13,748 bases of DNA from Firmicutes bacterium UBA4996 (GTDB lineage Bacteria; Bacillota; Limnochordia; Darwinibacteriales; Darwinibacteriaceae). The stretch is taken from NCBI GenBank assembly GCA_002396805.1, contig DGYW01000059.1:37552-51299 (forward strand). Reading direction: 5' to 3'. Shown here piece after piece: positions 1-6,354 of the stretch (its first letter is position 1; every line of letters starts with the position of its first letter). Under the pieces are notes generated by a model, which did not search any database, was not told the DNA's origin, and saw only the letters and a list, made by a program, of their open reading frames with translations. The position numbers and the translations under genes are program-made.

Positions 1-327
1 AATATTAGCTGCGTTAGCTTGGAGAAGTACAGGAACAACCGCTTGTGCATCTCCCGGAACAATTACGATCAAGTCTACTTGTTCTGCAATAAACTGTCTG
101 ACAACTGCTACTTGAGTGTTAGGATCCCCCTGACCATCACGCAACAAGAGTTTAAAGCCATGCTCCTTGGCTCCATCATTTAGACCTTGGATGAAATTGG
201 CATAAAACGGTACCGACATGTCCCAAATTGTAGCCCCAATGGTAAATTGCTTTTCGTTAGCTAGCCCAGTTACACTACTACTGACCATAATTAGCAGAGC
301 AAGTATTACTACCAGTTTACTTTTCAT
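1..327 (-). CDS. Sugar ABC transporter substrate-binding protein, RbsB-like (partial, 3' end outside window)
   Basis: Only the first 109 codons are present; the gene runs off the left edge. Translating the minus strand from the ATG at 327 gives a hydrophobic signal peptide (about residues 4-22, likely cut after GLA), then a periplasmic-binding fold of the ribose/galactose type: a first strand FTIGATIWDMSVPFYAN, an amphipathic helix, and the phrase DGQGDPNTQVAVVRQFIAEQVDLIVIVP, which is typical of type-1 sugar-binding proteins (Peripla_BP_4). The start is supported by a GGAGGAG site at 334-340. It follows the permease gene by 32 nt and is probably its solute receptor. Oddity: the signal peptide has no lipobox cysteine, although binding proteins of one-membrane Gram-positives are normally lipid-anchored. 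The sugar cannot be read from the sequence. Confidence 0.88.
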   Translation of the reverse strand, partial: MKSKLVVILALLIMVSSSVTGLANEKQFTIGATIWDMSVPFYANFIQGLNDGAKEHGFKLLLRDGQGDPNTQVAVVRQFIAEQVDLIVIVPGDAQAVVPVLLQANAANI

Positions 328-359
328 AGATTTCTCCTCCTCGATAATTAGTCTAAATA

Positions 360-1346
360 TTAAGCCTTCGTTCCAACTCCAAGTTTTTCTAGCAGCCCAC
401 CTCCTTTATTACTTCCCTTGTTATGCGTTGCTTTTTTACTAGTGGCATCGAAACCAACGGCGAGTAGAATGATTAAGCCCGTTACAGCCGGTTGCCAGTA
501 CGGGGACACATTAAGAAGGTTGAGAGCGTTGGCTATCATTCCCATGAGTAATACACCCACCACTGTTCCCGTAATGCTACCTTGACCACCATTTAACGAA
601 GTACCGCCTACCACCACCGCTGCAATGGCATTTAGTTCATAACCCTGTGCCGCTTGGGGATGGCCAGTGATAGTCTGGCCGAGCAAAATTAATCCCCCCA
701 GCCCTGCTAAGGCACCGCCCAAGGTAAATACGGCGATTTTCACTTTGGCCACATTAATTCCGGAGAGTCGGGTGGCCTCCTCATTACCACCAACACTAAG
801 CACATATTGTCCGAATGGTGTATGTCTAAGGAGTACATGAGTTAGAATGGCCACCAGCACAAACAAAGTAGTAGCAACGGGAAAAGGTCCGATTTTGCCT
901 AGACCCACCACCATATAAGAGAAAGGTAGACCGTAAATGGGCTTCGCATTGGTCGAGACAAAAAGGAGACCACGTGTAATTATCTGTGTTCCCAGTGTTG
1001 TCACAAAGGGATTAATTCCCACCTTGGCAATTAGCAGTCCGTTAATTAAACCAACCAGTGAAGATGCTAAAATACCGCCTACCATGCCCAAGGGAATATT
1101 AAAACGTAAGAATAAAGCTGCTGCCACCATGCCAGAAAGGGCAGCATTAGCTCCAACCGATAAATCAAATCCGCCCGAGATCATCATTAAGGTCATACCA
1201 CAAGCAATAATCCCATTAACTGCATTTTGTTGAAGCAGATTCATGAGATTCTGTGGATTCCGGAAAGTTGGAGACCCTATGGCAAGAGCGATAAAGATAA
1301 CTGCAAATGTTACAAAAAGACCGTATGTCTGGAAAAACTTGCGCAT
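360..1346 (-). CDS. Sugar ABC transporter permease, RbsC/BPD_transp_2 family
   Basis: Inner-membrane channel subunit of a ribose/xylose/galactose-type ABC importer, 328 aa if it begins at MRKFFQTYG. This start is chosen because a GGGGGGAG site (about 1352-1361) lies just before it; a longer frame opens at 1385 but overlaps the regulator gene and has no comparable site. The protein is a chain of hydrophobic helices and carries the family hallmark MISGGFDLSVGA in the first third, plus the cytoplasmic loop GGNEEATRLSGINVAKVKI that contacts the ATPase. A glycine/lysine-rich tail (KGSNKGGGLLEKLG) ends it. It lies 16 nt after the ROK regulator and 32 nt before the binding protein, so the three are probably co-transcribed. 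The ATPase (RbsA-like) is not between them; it may lie beyond the window or elsewhere. Confidence 0.92.
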   Translation of the reverse strand: MRKFFQTYGLFVTFAVIFIALAIGSPTFRNPQNLMNLLQQNAVNGIIACGMTLMMISGGFDLSVGANAALSGMVAAALFLRFNIPLGMVGGILASSLVGLINGLLIAKVGINPFVTTLGTQIITRGLLFVSTNAKPIYGLPFSYMVVGLGKIGPFPVATTLFVLVAILTHVLLRHTPFGQYVLSVGGNEEATRLSGINVAKVKIAVFTLGGALAGLGGLILLGQTITGHPQAAQGYELNAIAAVVVGGTSLNGGQGSITGTVVGVLLMGMIANALNLLNVSPYWQPAVTGLIILLAVGFDATSKKATHNKGSNKGGGLLEKLGVGTKA

Positions 1347-1362
1347 GATTACTCCCCCCCTT

Positions 1363-2529
1363 TTACGCTCGTAATGGATTATCACTTGTATTGTGTAACG
1401 TCAAGGCCACGGCACCCATCACTCCAGCAACATCCCCCAGCTCAGATACGGCGAGGCGAGGATGAACCTGCAATACCGGGAATGCCAACTCTTCTAACTT
1501 GGCCAAGAAGAACTCCGCCTCTTTCGAGACCCCACCGCCTAAGACAATTAACTCAGGATCCAATACTGTAGCAATACTTACGATGGCCATGGCTAAATGT
1601 TTGGAAAAGTCGTCTATGACCTCCAAAGCGGTTGGATCTCCTTGCCGAGCTAGTTCAAACACGCTCTCTGCATCAACTACTTCACTGGTGGCACTAAGCT
1701 CAGAGAACTTCTGTGCTATAGCCGTCCCGCTTGCCCTGCTTTCCAAAAAGCCAAAACCCGGGTAACTTTCTCCCAATTGTTCTGGGGTGGCCACCAAGTT
1801 ACATACTTCACCTGCTGCTTGATGTGCTCCCAAAAAGAGCTGACCATTAAGAATAATACCGGCACCTAGCCCCGTTCCAATGGCTAGACACACTAAAACA
1901 TCTACACCTTGTCCTAAGCCATACCAGTATTCTCCCAAGGCTTGAAGGTTAACGTCGTTTTCGATAAACACAGGAAAGTCCAAGTGCTCCCGTAGTTTTT
2001 GGACCAAGGGATAATCTCTCCAGTTTAAAGCAGGGGCCCATTGGACCACACGATTATCAACCACTACACCGGGAATACCTATCCCCACTCCTTTAATCCG
2101 ATTACGATTGATATCAGATTCTGTGGCCAAACGCTGAATGAAGGTAAGGAGACTTAAAAACACTGCCTCTGGCCCTTCACTGGCATTTGTTGGTTCCTTC
2201 AGACTAAAGACAACCTCTCCGTGCAGATTAGTGACAGCACCCGCCATTTTAGTGCCACCTAAGTCCACTCCTATGACATATCCAGCATCCCCATTCAACT
2301 CTAACAACACCCGCCTTCTTCCACTTGTAGATGTAGCCCTGCTCACTTCCACCACTAGATCTTCTTGGCGCAGGTCACCCACGATGGTGGAAACCGTTGC
2401 CCTACTTAACCCAGATAGCTCGCAAATCTGGGTTTGCGAAATAGGCCCTAACTTGGCAAGAATATTGACCACAGTGGCCCTATTCATCTGTTTCATTAGC
2501 TGTGGTGTGCCGGGTTTTTGATGTAACAT
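1363..2529 (-). CDS. ROK family transcriptional regulator (XylR/NagC type)
   Basis: 388 aa. Residues about 15-75 form a winged helix-turn-helix (ISQTQICELSGLSRATVSTIVGDL is the HTH). Residues 84-380 form a ROK sugar-kinase fold with the phosphate-binding DLGGTK at 89-94, END at 190-192 and GTGLGAG at 218-224. Family members bind a sugar and release their operator. The usual ROK zinc/sugar site is missing: the histidine of the AGExGH motif is Asn244 (AGEVCN), and the CxCGxxGCxE motif reads ESYPGFGFLE with no cysteine. This argues for a regulator rather than an active kinase. The start has an AAGGAAGG site at 2535-2542. It is the first gene of the operon with the permease and binding protein, and a candidate operator lies just upstream. 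The effector sugar is unknown. Confidence 0.9.
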   Translation of the reverse strand: MLHQKPGTPQLMKQMNRATVVNILAKLGPISQTQICELSGLSRATVSTIVGDLRQEDLVVEVSRATSTSGRRRVLLELNGDAGYVIGVDLGGTKMAGAVTNLHGEVVFSLKEPTNASEGPEAVFLSLLTFIQRLATESDINRNRIKGVGIGIPGVVVDNRVVQWAPALNWRDYPLVQKLREHLDFPVFIENDVNLQALGEYWYGLGQGVDVLVCLAIGTGLGAGIILNGQLFLGAHQAAGEVCNLVATPEQLGESYPGFGFLESRASGTAIAQKFSELSATSEVVDAESVFELARQGDPTALEVIDDFSKHLAMAIVSIATVLDPELIVLGGGVSKEAEFFLAKLEELAFPVLQVHPRLAVSELGDVAGVMGAVALTLHNTSDNPLRA

Positions 2530-2554
2530 AACAACCTTCCTTTGCGTCTGTTAA

Positions 2555-2583
2555 TTAGTTTATTCGGCGGACGAATTAATTGT
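2555..2583. promoter_or_regulatory. Candidate ROK/XylR-type operator (inverted repeat)
   Basis: Two arms, TTAGTTTATTCG (2555-2566) and CGAATTAATTGT (2572-2583), face each other across a 5-nt gap. The inner 5 bp of each arm (ATTCG/CGAAT) pair exactly and 8 of 12 positions match overall. The left arm resembles the TTAGTTTGTT half-site bound by XylR-type ROK repressors. It lies 26 nt before the regulator start, where it could control the minus-strand operon. Binding is inferred, and no confident -35/-10 pair was found around it. Confidence 0.45.
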
Positions 2584-2690
2584 CCTGCCACAAAACGAAA
2601 ATTTTTGTATACCAATAATTTACTGCAAAAAAATTGGCCAAACCATAAACTTTTTCCTCCATCGAAGGATATATAAAGTGAAGGTACCTC

Positions 2691-2699
2691 AAAGGGGGG
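2691..2699 (+). promoter_or_regulatory. Ribosome binding site of the ECF sigma gene; decides between ATG and TTG start
   Basis: AAAGGGGGG directly abuts the ATG at 2700, leaving essentially no spacer. An in-frame TTG two codons on (2706-2708) would have a normal 6-nt spacing. Translation may therefore begin at TTG, giving a protein two residues shorter. No clear promoter for this gene is visible; AAACTTTTT at 2647-2655 resembles an ECF -35 element but has no CGT-type -10 at the right distance. Confidence 0.5.
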
Positions 2700-3260
2700 A
2701 TGAAATTGGGTCTAGACGAACAAAGACTCATTCAACAAGCAAAACAGGGTCAAACAGATGCCTTAGAGACCATCTTTCGCCACCATGTGGATGGTGCAGT
2801 ACGCCTAGCCTACCTAATCACACGTAATTGGGCAACTGCCGAGGACGCGGTCCAAGAAGCCTTCATTCAGGCGTTCCGCTCCCTAGACAGTTTTCAAGAC
2901 GGGCGTCCCTTCGAACCTTGGTTTACAAGAATCGTGGTAAACAAGGCCAAACGGACAAAGGATCGCCTAGATCGGGGACATCTCCCCTACGAACAGGAAG
3001 AAGTGAATCCCCATGGGACTTTTATTCCCGAAACGCAAGTTATAGAAAAGGAAAGTCTTGACACACTCTTTACTGCCATCAATGAACTAGACGAAAACCA
3101 TCGGCTTCCTTTGATCCTAAAATACCTCACCGGGTTAAGCGAAGTAGAGACGGCCCAAGTACTAGGCATCCCTGTTTCTACAGTGAAATCCCGCTTATAT
3201 GTGGCTAGGCAGCGTTTAAAACAGCATATTAAAGATACTGAAGGGGGTGAAGGAACATGA
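2700..3260 (+). CDS. ECF-type RNA polymerase sigma factor (sigma-70 family)
   Basis: 186 aa, the usual size for a group 4 (extracytoplasmic function) sigma factor. Region 2 spans about residues 21-88, with the core-binding DAVQEAFIQAF helix (49-59) and the -10-recognition segment ending in PWFTRIVVNKAKR. Region 4 spans about 122-176, with the -35-binding helix-turn-helix LSEVETAQVLGIPVSTVKSR. Sigma region 3 is absent, as expected. Its last codons overlap the next gene by 4 nt (ATGA), so the two are translationally coupled, and that gene is a likely anti-sigma. It diverges from the sugar operon. The start is uncertain by two codons (see the ribosome site entry). ECF sigmas typically transcribe their own operon in response to an envelope signal; the signal here is unknown. 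Confidence 0.93.
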   Translation: MKLGLDEQRLIQQAKQGQTDALETIFRHHVDGAVRLAYLITRNWATAEDAVQEAFIQAFRSLDSFQDGRPFEPWFTRIVVNKAKRTKDRLDRGHLPYEQEEVNPHGTFIPETQVIEKESLDTLFTAINELDENHRLPLILKYLTGLSEVETAQVLGIPVSTVKSRLYVARQRLKQHIKDTEGGEGT

Positions 3261-3832
3261 CCTTTGATGAGAAGATTGTACAAAGCCTACAAGAAAACAC
3301 CCAGTGGCGGGGTTCTCCAGATTTACTGTGGAAAGAAGTCCAGAGCCAGTTGCCCAAGCAGACCCCATGGTGGAAGAGACAACGGTTATGGTTCGGAACC
3401 GCGGTGGCAGCCACAATGGTCATGGTTTTTCTGATCCAGAGTGTGTTGACACCTCCACCACCTGTACCCGGAGAACCAGAGATCGAGCCTCAAATGAGGA
3501 GTTTTGCAGTCAGTTTCATTGCCGAAGAACCACTAATAGTTATCCCTAAAAGTGAAGTCAGTCTACCCTTTGATTTAGTCGTAGAAGAAGGGCCTGAAGT
3601 CTTCCATTCGCCCACTCTCATGATCATGGAATTAGGGGAAGGATCAGGGGTGTTCTTTCAAGAAATAGCCTTGAGTAATGAAGAGCTAGCTCTTCAAAGC
3701 CTCACTGTCCTTGCACCCGATCAGCCCGGTTCCTATCGTGTGGCGATTCAGGGAACAATAGTGCAAGACGAGCAAGTGTACACACTACACGGTGAACGAG
3801 AAATTCTAGTTCAAGAAGAGAAAGGAAGATAG
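3257..3832 (+). CDS. Single-pass membrane protein, putative anti-sigma factor
   Basis: 191 aa, not recognised as a named family. About 43 cytoplasmic residues (MTFDEKIVQS..., three Trp near PWWKRQRLW) precede one membrane helix at about 44-64. A proline stretch (TPPPPVPGEP) and an outside domain of about 110 residues follow. That domain is rich in alternating hydrophobic residues with turns such as APDQPGSYRV, consistent with a small beta-sandwich. Role is inferred from position: the gene overlaps the ECF sigma by 4 nt and has the cytoplasm-helix-exterior layout of membrane anti-sigmas. It lacks the HxxxCxxC zinc motif of the ZAS class, so the sigma-binding part would be of another type. The downstream SIMPL gene starts 2 nt after its stop. 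It could instead be a sensor or structural partner. Confidence 0.7.
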   Translation: MTFDEKIVQSLQENTQWRGSPDLLWKEVQSQLPKQTPWWKRQRLWFGTAVAATMVMVFLIQSVLTPPPPVPGEPEIEPQMRSFAVSFIAEEPLIVIPKSEVSLPFDLVVEEGPEVFHSPTLMIMELGEGSGVFFQEIALSNEELALQSLTVLAPDQPGSYRVAIQGTIVQDEQVYTLHGEREILVQEEKGR

Positions 3833-3834
3833 AG

Positions 3835-4575
3835 ATGTTGAAAACAGTTTCCCAAAAAGTCGGTATTAGCATGGTGATCCTAACCCTCTGTTTCGGAGTA
3901 CTAGGTGCTTTCGTTCAGGTTGAGGCCAGCTCTATCCCAGAAAACAGTAGCCGCTTACAGGTAACAGGCAATGCTGTAGTGACTGCTGCCCCAGATACGG
4001 CCTATATTTCCCTTGGTGTGGAGACAAAGGACCCTTCTGCAGAAACAGCAGCACAAGAAAACGCAAGACGTATGGCACAAGTAATGGCGGTTCTCAAAGA
4101 AATGGGTCTATCTGACCGAGAGATCTCCACAAGTGGGTACAACATTTACAGCTACAATCAGGTCGTCAATCGGGGCACTGACCAAGAAGTGACAGTAACA
4201 ACCTATCACGTGCAAAACAGGATTGAAATTACCACGAAAAACCTTGACCAAGTAGGAAAAATCGTGGATGCTGCTGTTCAGGCCGGTGCTAACCAAGTGC
4301 AAGGAATCCGCTTCGATATCGCGGACAAACAAGAATTGCAGCTCCAAGCTCTGAAAAATGCGGTAAAACAGGCCCATACTAAGGCCGAAGTAATGGCAGA
4401 TGCAGCAGGAATTGTTATCGGTGGTTTGGTCACCTTGAACGAAGACTACGGAACCTATGCCCCTATGTATGATACCATGGTCATGCGTGCTCAAAGCGTT
4501 GGCGGCGTAGAAACGGCGATCAATCCCGGTGATGTAGAAGTATCGGCAAGAGTGACAATGGTGTTTTGGTTTTAG
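3835..4575 (+). CDS. Secreted SIMPL (DUF541, YggE/BP26-like) domain protein
   Basis: 246 aa. Residues about 10-31 are a signal peptide (probable cut after VEA); no lipobox cysteine, so the product is released or periplasmic. The SIMPL domain fills 38-246: opening strand LQVTGNAVVTAAPDTAYISLGVET, the ISTSGYNIY segment, the NQVQGIRFDI strand, the helix ALKNAVKQAHTKAEVMADAAG and the closing strand VEVSARVTMVFWF. Known members include E. coli YggE, linked to oxidative stress, and Brucella BP26, which forms channel-like oligomers; the biochemical role is poorly defined. It begins 2 nt after the putative anti-sigma stop and has a weak AAAGGAAG site at 3821-3828, so it is the third gene of the sigma operon and a plausible target of that sigma. 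A terminator follows 20 nt downstream. Confidence 0.9.
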   Translation: MLKTVSQKVGISMVILTLCFGVLGAFVQVEASSIPENSSRLQVTGNAVVTAAPDTAYISLGVETKDPSAETAAQENARRMAQVMAVLKEMGLSDREISTSGYNIYSYNQVVNRGTDQEVTVTTYHVQNRIEITTKNLDQVGKIVDAAVQAGANQVQGIRFDIADKQELQLQALKNAVKQAHTKAEVMADAAGIVIGGLVTLNEDYGTYAPMYDTMVMRAQSVGGVETAINPGDVEVSARVTMVFWF

Positions 4576-4595
4576 AGAAACGCATAGATCAAAAT

Positions 4596-4628
4596 AAGCA
4601 GCCTTTTCTGGGCTGCTTTAATTTTTAT
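4596..4628. terminator. Bidirectional intrinsic terminator between the SIMPL gene and the tRNA cluster
   Basis: A perfect 8-bp stem, AAGCAGCC (4596-4603) with GGCTGCTT (4611-4618), encloses a 7-nt loop. On the plus strand it is followed by TAATTTTTAT and ends the sigma operon. Read on the minus strand the same hairpin is followed by ATTTT, so it can also end the tRNA transcript, whose last tRNA finishes at 4632. Confidence 0.85.
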
Positions 4629-4631
4629 AAA

Positions 4632-4709
4632 TGGGGTGAGTAACCGGATTCGAACCGGCGACCTCCAGGGCCACAACCTGGCGCTCTAACCAACTGAGCT
4701 ATACCCACC
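4632..4709 (-). tRNA. tRNA-His (anticodon GTG)
   Basis: Cloverleaf on the minus strand: acceptor GTGGGTA pairs with TACTCAC, anticodon loop TTGTGGC, T-loop TTCGAAT. An extra 5' G (position 4709, G-1) faces discriminator C73, the identity mark of histidine tRNAs. The 3' CCA is encoded (4632-4634). It is the last tRNA of the cluster and ends four bases from the terminator. Confidence 0.97.
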
Positions 4710-4717
4710 GTGATGTA

Positions 4718-4793
4718 TGGCGCGCCTGGCAGGAATCGAACCTGCGGCACTCGGATTAGAAGTCCGATGCTCTATCCCCTGAGCTACAGGCGC
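4718..4793 (-). tRNA. tRNA-Arg (anticodon TCT)
   Basis: Acceptor GCGCCTG pairs perfectly with CAGGCGC. The anticodon stem TCGGA/TCCGA holds loop CTTCTAA, so the anticodon is TCT, reading AGA/AGG. T-loop TTCGATT, discriminator G, encoded CCA at 4718-4720. Confidence 0.97.
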
Positions 4794-4809
4794 CAATCTA
4801 GGCTAGAAA

Positions 4810-4883
4810 TGGAGCGGGTGATGAGAATCGAACTCACATAGCCGGCTTGGAAGGCCGGTGCTCTACCATTGAGCTACACCCGC
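4810..4883 (-). tRNA. tRNA-Gly (anticodon TCC)
   Basis: Acceptor GCGGGTG pairs with CACCCGC. The anticodon stem CCGGC/GCCGG holds loop CTTCCAA, so the anticodon is TCC, reading GGA/GGG. T-loop TTCGATT, discriminator T, encoded CCA at 4810-4812. Confidence 0.97.
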
Positions 4884-4892
4884 AAAATAAGA

Positions 4893-4970
4893 TGGTCGGG
4901 GCGAGAGGATTTGAACCTCCGGCCTCCTGCTCCCAAGGCAGGCGCGCTAGCCAAACTGCGCCACGCCCCG
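4893..4970 (-). tRNA. tRNA-Pro (anticodon TGG)
   Basis: Acceptor CGGGGCG pairs with CGCCCCG. The anticodon stem CCTGC/GCAGG holds loop CTTGGGA, so the anticodon is TGG, reading proline codons. T-loop TTCAAAT, discriminator A, encoded CCA at 4893-4895. First of four tRNAs in the transcript, about 25 nt after the predicted start point. Confidence 0.97.
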
Positions 4971-5001
4971 ACATTTGGTGTCTTCCAAACTGACAATGTC
5001 A

Positions 5002-5031
5002 ATATTACCACATATACCTAGCCTCTGTCAA
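5002..5031 (-). promoter_or_regulatory. Sigma-A promoter of the tRNA operon, inside the 3' end of rdgB
   Basis: On the minus strand TTGACA (5031-5026, perfect -35) is followed after 18 nt by TAATAT (5007-5002), which is preceded by TGG to make an extended -10. Transcription would begin near 4995 and give a short leader before tRNA-Pro. The -35 lies in the last codons of rdgB and the -10 overlaps its TAA stop. Confidence 0.8.
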
Positions 5032-5616
5032 CAGCAATTTTAGCATCTCTTGCATCGCTAAATAACGGTGACTAATCCGGTTTTTAATTTCTGGCTCCAA
5101 TTGAGCAAAAGTTAAACCGTATTCGGAGACCAAGAACAATGGATCATAACCGAAACCCTGAGTACCCCGGGGCTCGCGGATTATCACACCACGACAAACC
5201 CCTTCAGAATATTTCACCCAACCTTGGGGCGAGGCAAGAGCCATCACACAGCGGAATTGAGCACCTCGTTCTTGCTCAGGAACAGAGCTCAGTTTCTCTA
5301 ATAACAGCTGATTATTGCGCTCGTCGCTACTAGGCTCGCCAGCAAACCGCGAAGAATAGACCCCTGGAGCACCTTGTAGAGCATCTACCTCAAGTCCAGA
5401 ATCATCTGCCAAAACTAGCTCTTGAGTTAACGAAGCGATAGTTGTTGCTTTCTTGCGAGCGTTTTCCTGAAAGGTGTCTCCATCTTCTTCCACCGGAGGG
5501 AAATCTCCTAGTTCTGGCAAGCCTACTACTTCTAAATCTAAGTGAGCGGTTAGTTCCTTGATCTCCCGGATTTTGTGTAAGTTATGACTAGCCACAACCA
5601 GCCTTCTAACCTCCAT
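5005..5616 (-). CDS. rdgB: XTP/dITP diphosphatase (RdgB/HAM1 family)
   Basis: 203 aa, the normal length. It hydrolyses dITP, dXTP, ITP and XTP to monophosphates, removing deaminated purines from the nucleotide pool. Family motifs are all visible: the N-terminal SHNLHKIREI that binds the triphosphate, LADDSGLEVDAL with the catalytic and metal-binding acids, GAPGVYSSRFAG, FGYDPLF, and C-terminal KNRISHR. It starts 3 nt after rph stops, the same rph-rdgB pair seen in B. subtilis (rph-ysnA). Its last codons double as the promoter of the tRNA operon. No terminator lies between them, so operon transcripts may also read into the tRNAs. Confidence 0.96.
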   Translation of the reverse strand: MEVRRLVVASHNLHKIREIKELTAHLDLEVVGLPELGDFPPVEEDGDTFQENARKKATTIASLTQELVLADDSGLEVDALQGAPGVYSSRFAGEPSSDERNNQLLLEKLSSVPEQERGAQFRCVMALASPQGWVKYSEGVCRGVIIREPRGTQGFGYDPLFLVSEYGLTFAQLEPEIKNRISHRYLAMQEMLKLLLTEARYMW

Positions 5617-5619
5617 CTA

Positions 5620-6354
5620 CTACCCTCCAAATTTGGCAGCTAGATCTTGCATGAGCAATTCCTTCTGCATCCCGATTAGTTCCTTGATACCCTTCTCAGC
5701 TAAGTCCATGAGGCGATCCATTTCGGCTCTAGTAAAGGGAACCTCTTCTGCGGTACCTTGCACTTCTACGATTTTGCCACTACTAGTCATCACTACATTA
5801 AAATCCACATCCGCGGCAAAATCCTCCGTATAACACAGATCCAACATGGGCACTCCGTCCACAATCCCAATACTAATAGCCGCCAGATATTCTTGTACAC
5901 CAATATTGCCTTCCATTTTGCGCAAAGCGTCGGCTAGGGCAATAAAGGCGCCCGTAACGGCAGCTGTTCTTGTGCCCCCATCGGCCTGAATTACGTCACA
6001 ATCGATCCAGATCGTGCGCTCTCCAAGGGACTTTAAATCCACCACAGAGCGGAGAGAACGGCCAATCAACCGCTGAATTTCGTGCGTACGGCCACCAACC
6101 TTACCACGGGTCGACTCCCGTTGATTGCGGACTTCTGTTGCCCGCGGAAGCATGGAATACTCGGCAGTGATCCACCCTACCCCTTGGCCACGTAAAAAGG
6201 GAGGAACCCGATCTTCAATAGTCGCCGTGCAAATGACTTTAGTGTTACCAACTTCAATTAAGACTGAGCCTTCGGCATGGATATTGAAATCCCGCGTTAT
6301 TCGGACGGGGCGAAGCTCATTAACTTGCCGTCCATCAGCTCTTGTTATGCTCAT
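5620..6354 (-). CDS. rph: Ribonuclease PH
   Basis: 244 aa, standard size. A phosphate-dependent 3'-5' exoribonuclease that trims tRNA precursors and works as a hexameric ring. Visible motifs: N-terminal DGRQVNELRPVRI, the phosphate-binding segment STRGKVGGRTHEIQRLIGRSLR, CDVIQADGGTRTAAVTGAF, and the acidic catalytic region DLCYTEDFAADVDFNVVM. The start ATG shares one base with the upstream stop (TAATG) and is preceded by AAAGGAGG, which supports it. It lies 3 nt before rdgB. The four downstream tRNAs have CCA encoded, so RNase PH would be needed to trim extra bases beyond CCA rather than to prepare ends for CCA addition. Confidence 0.97.
   Translation of the reverse strand: MSITRADGRQVNELRPVRITRDFNIHAEGSVLIEVGNTKVICTATIEDRVPPFLRGQGVGWITAEYSMLPRATEVRNQRESTRGKVGGRTHEIQRLIGRSLRSVVDLKSLGERTIWIDCDVIQADGGTRTAAVTGAFIALADALRKMEGNIGVQEYLAAISIGIVDGVPMLDLCYTEDFAADVDFNVVMTSSGKIVEVQGTAEEVPFTRAEMDRLMDLAEKGIKELIGMQKELLMQDLAAKFGG

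Noticed and set aside
1227..2521. Open frames on the plus strand across the sugar operon (for example 1227-1571, 1499-1765, 2138-2521)
   Set aside because: They lie opposite the well-supported permease and ROK genes, lack ribosome sites and have compositions typical of antisense shadows.
1363..2529. ROK protein as an active sugar kinase (glucokinase)
   Set aside because: It has an N-terminal winged helix and lacks the histidine/cysteine zinc motif found in ROK kinases, so regulator is the better call.
2640..2690. ECF-type autoregulated promoter for the sigma operon (AAACTTTTT at 2647, CGAAGG at 2663)
   Set aside because: The two elements are about 12 nt apart where 15-17 is usual, and the second lacks CGT; no sigma-A boxes were convincing either.
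2987..3423. Minus-strand frames across the sigma/anti-sigma junction (2987-3283, 3216-3416, 3229-3423)
   Set aside because: They overlap the sigma factor and membrane protein genes on the other strand and show no domain or ribosome site.
4108..4494. 128-codon minus-strand frame opposite the SIMPL gene
   Set aside because: The plus strand encodes a clear SIMPL domain here; the opposite frame shows no recognisable domain or start signal.
4632..4970. tRNA cluster as an integration site for a mobile element
   Set aside because: No integrase, no direct repeat of a tRNA 3' end and no foreign-looking genes next to the cluster.
4974..5002. A second TTGACA (5002-4997) as the tRNA promoter
   Set aside because: Its -10 position reads ACCAAA and the start would fall inside tRNA-Pro; the upstream TTGACA/TAATAT pair fits far better.
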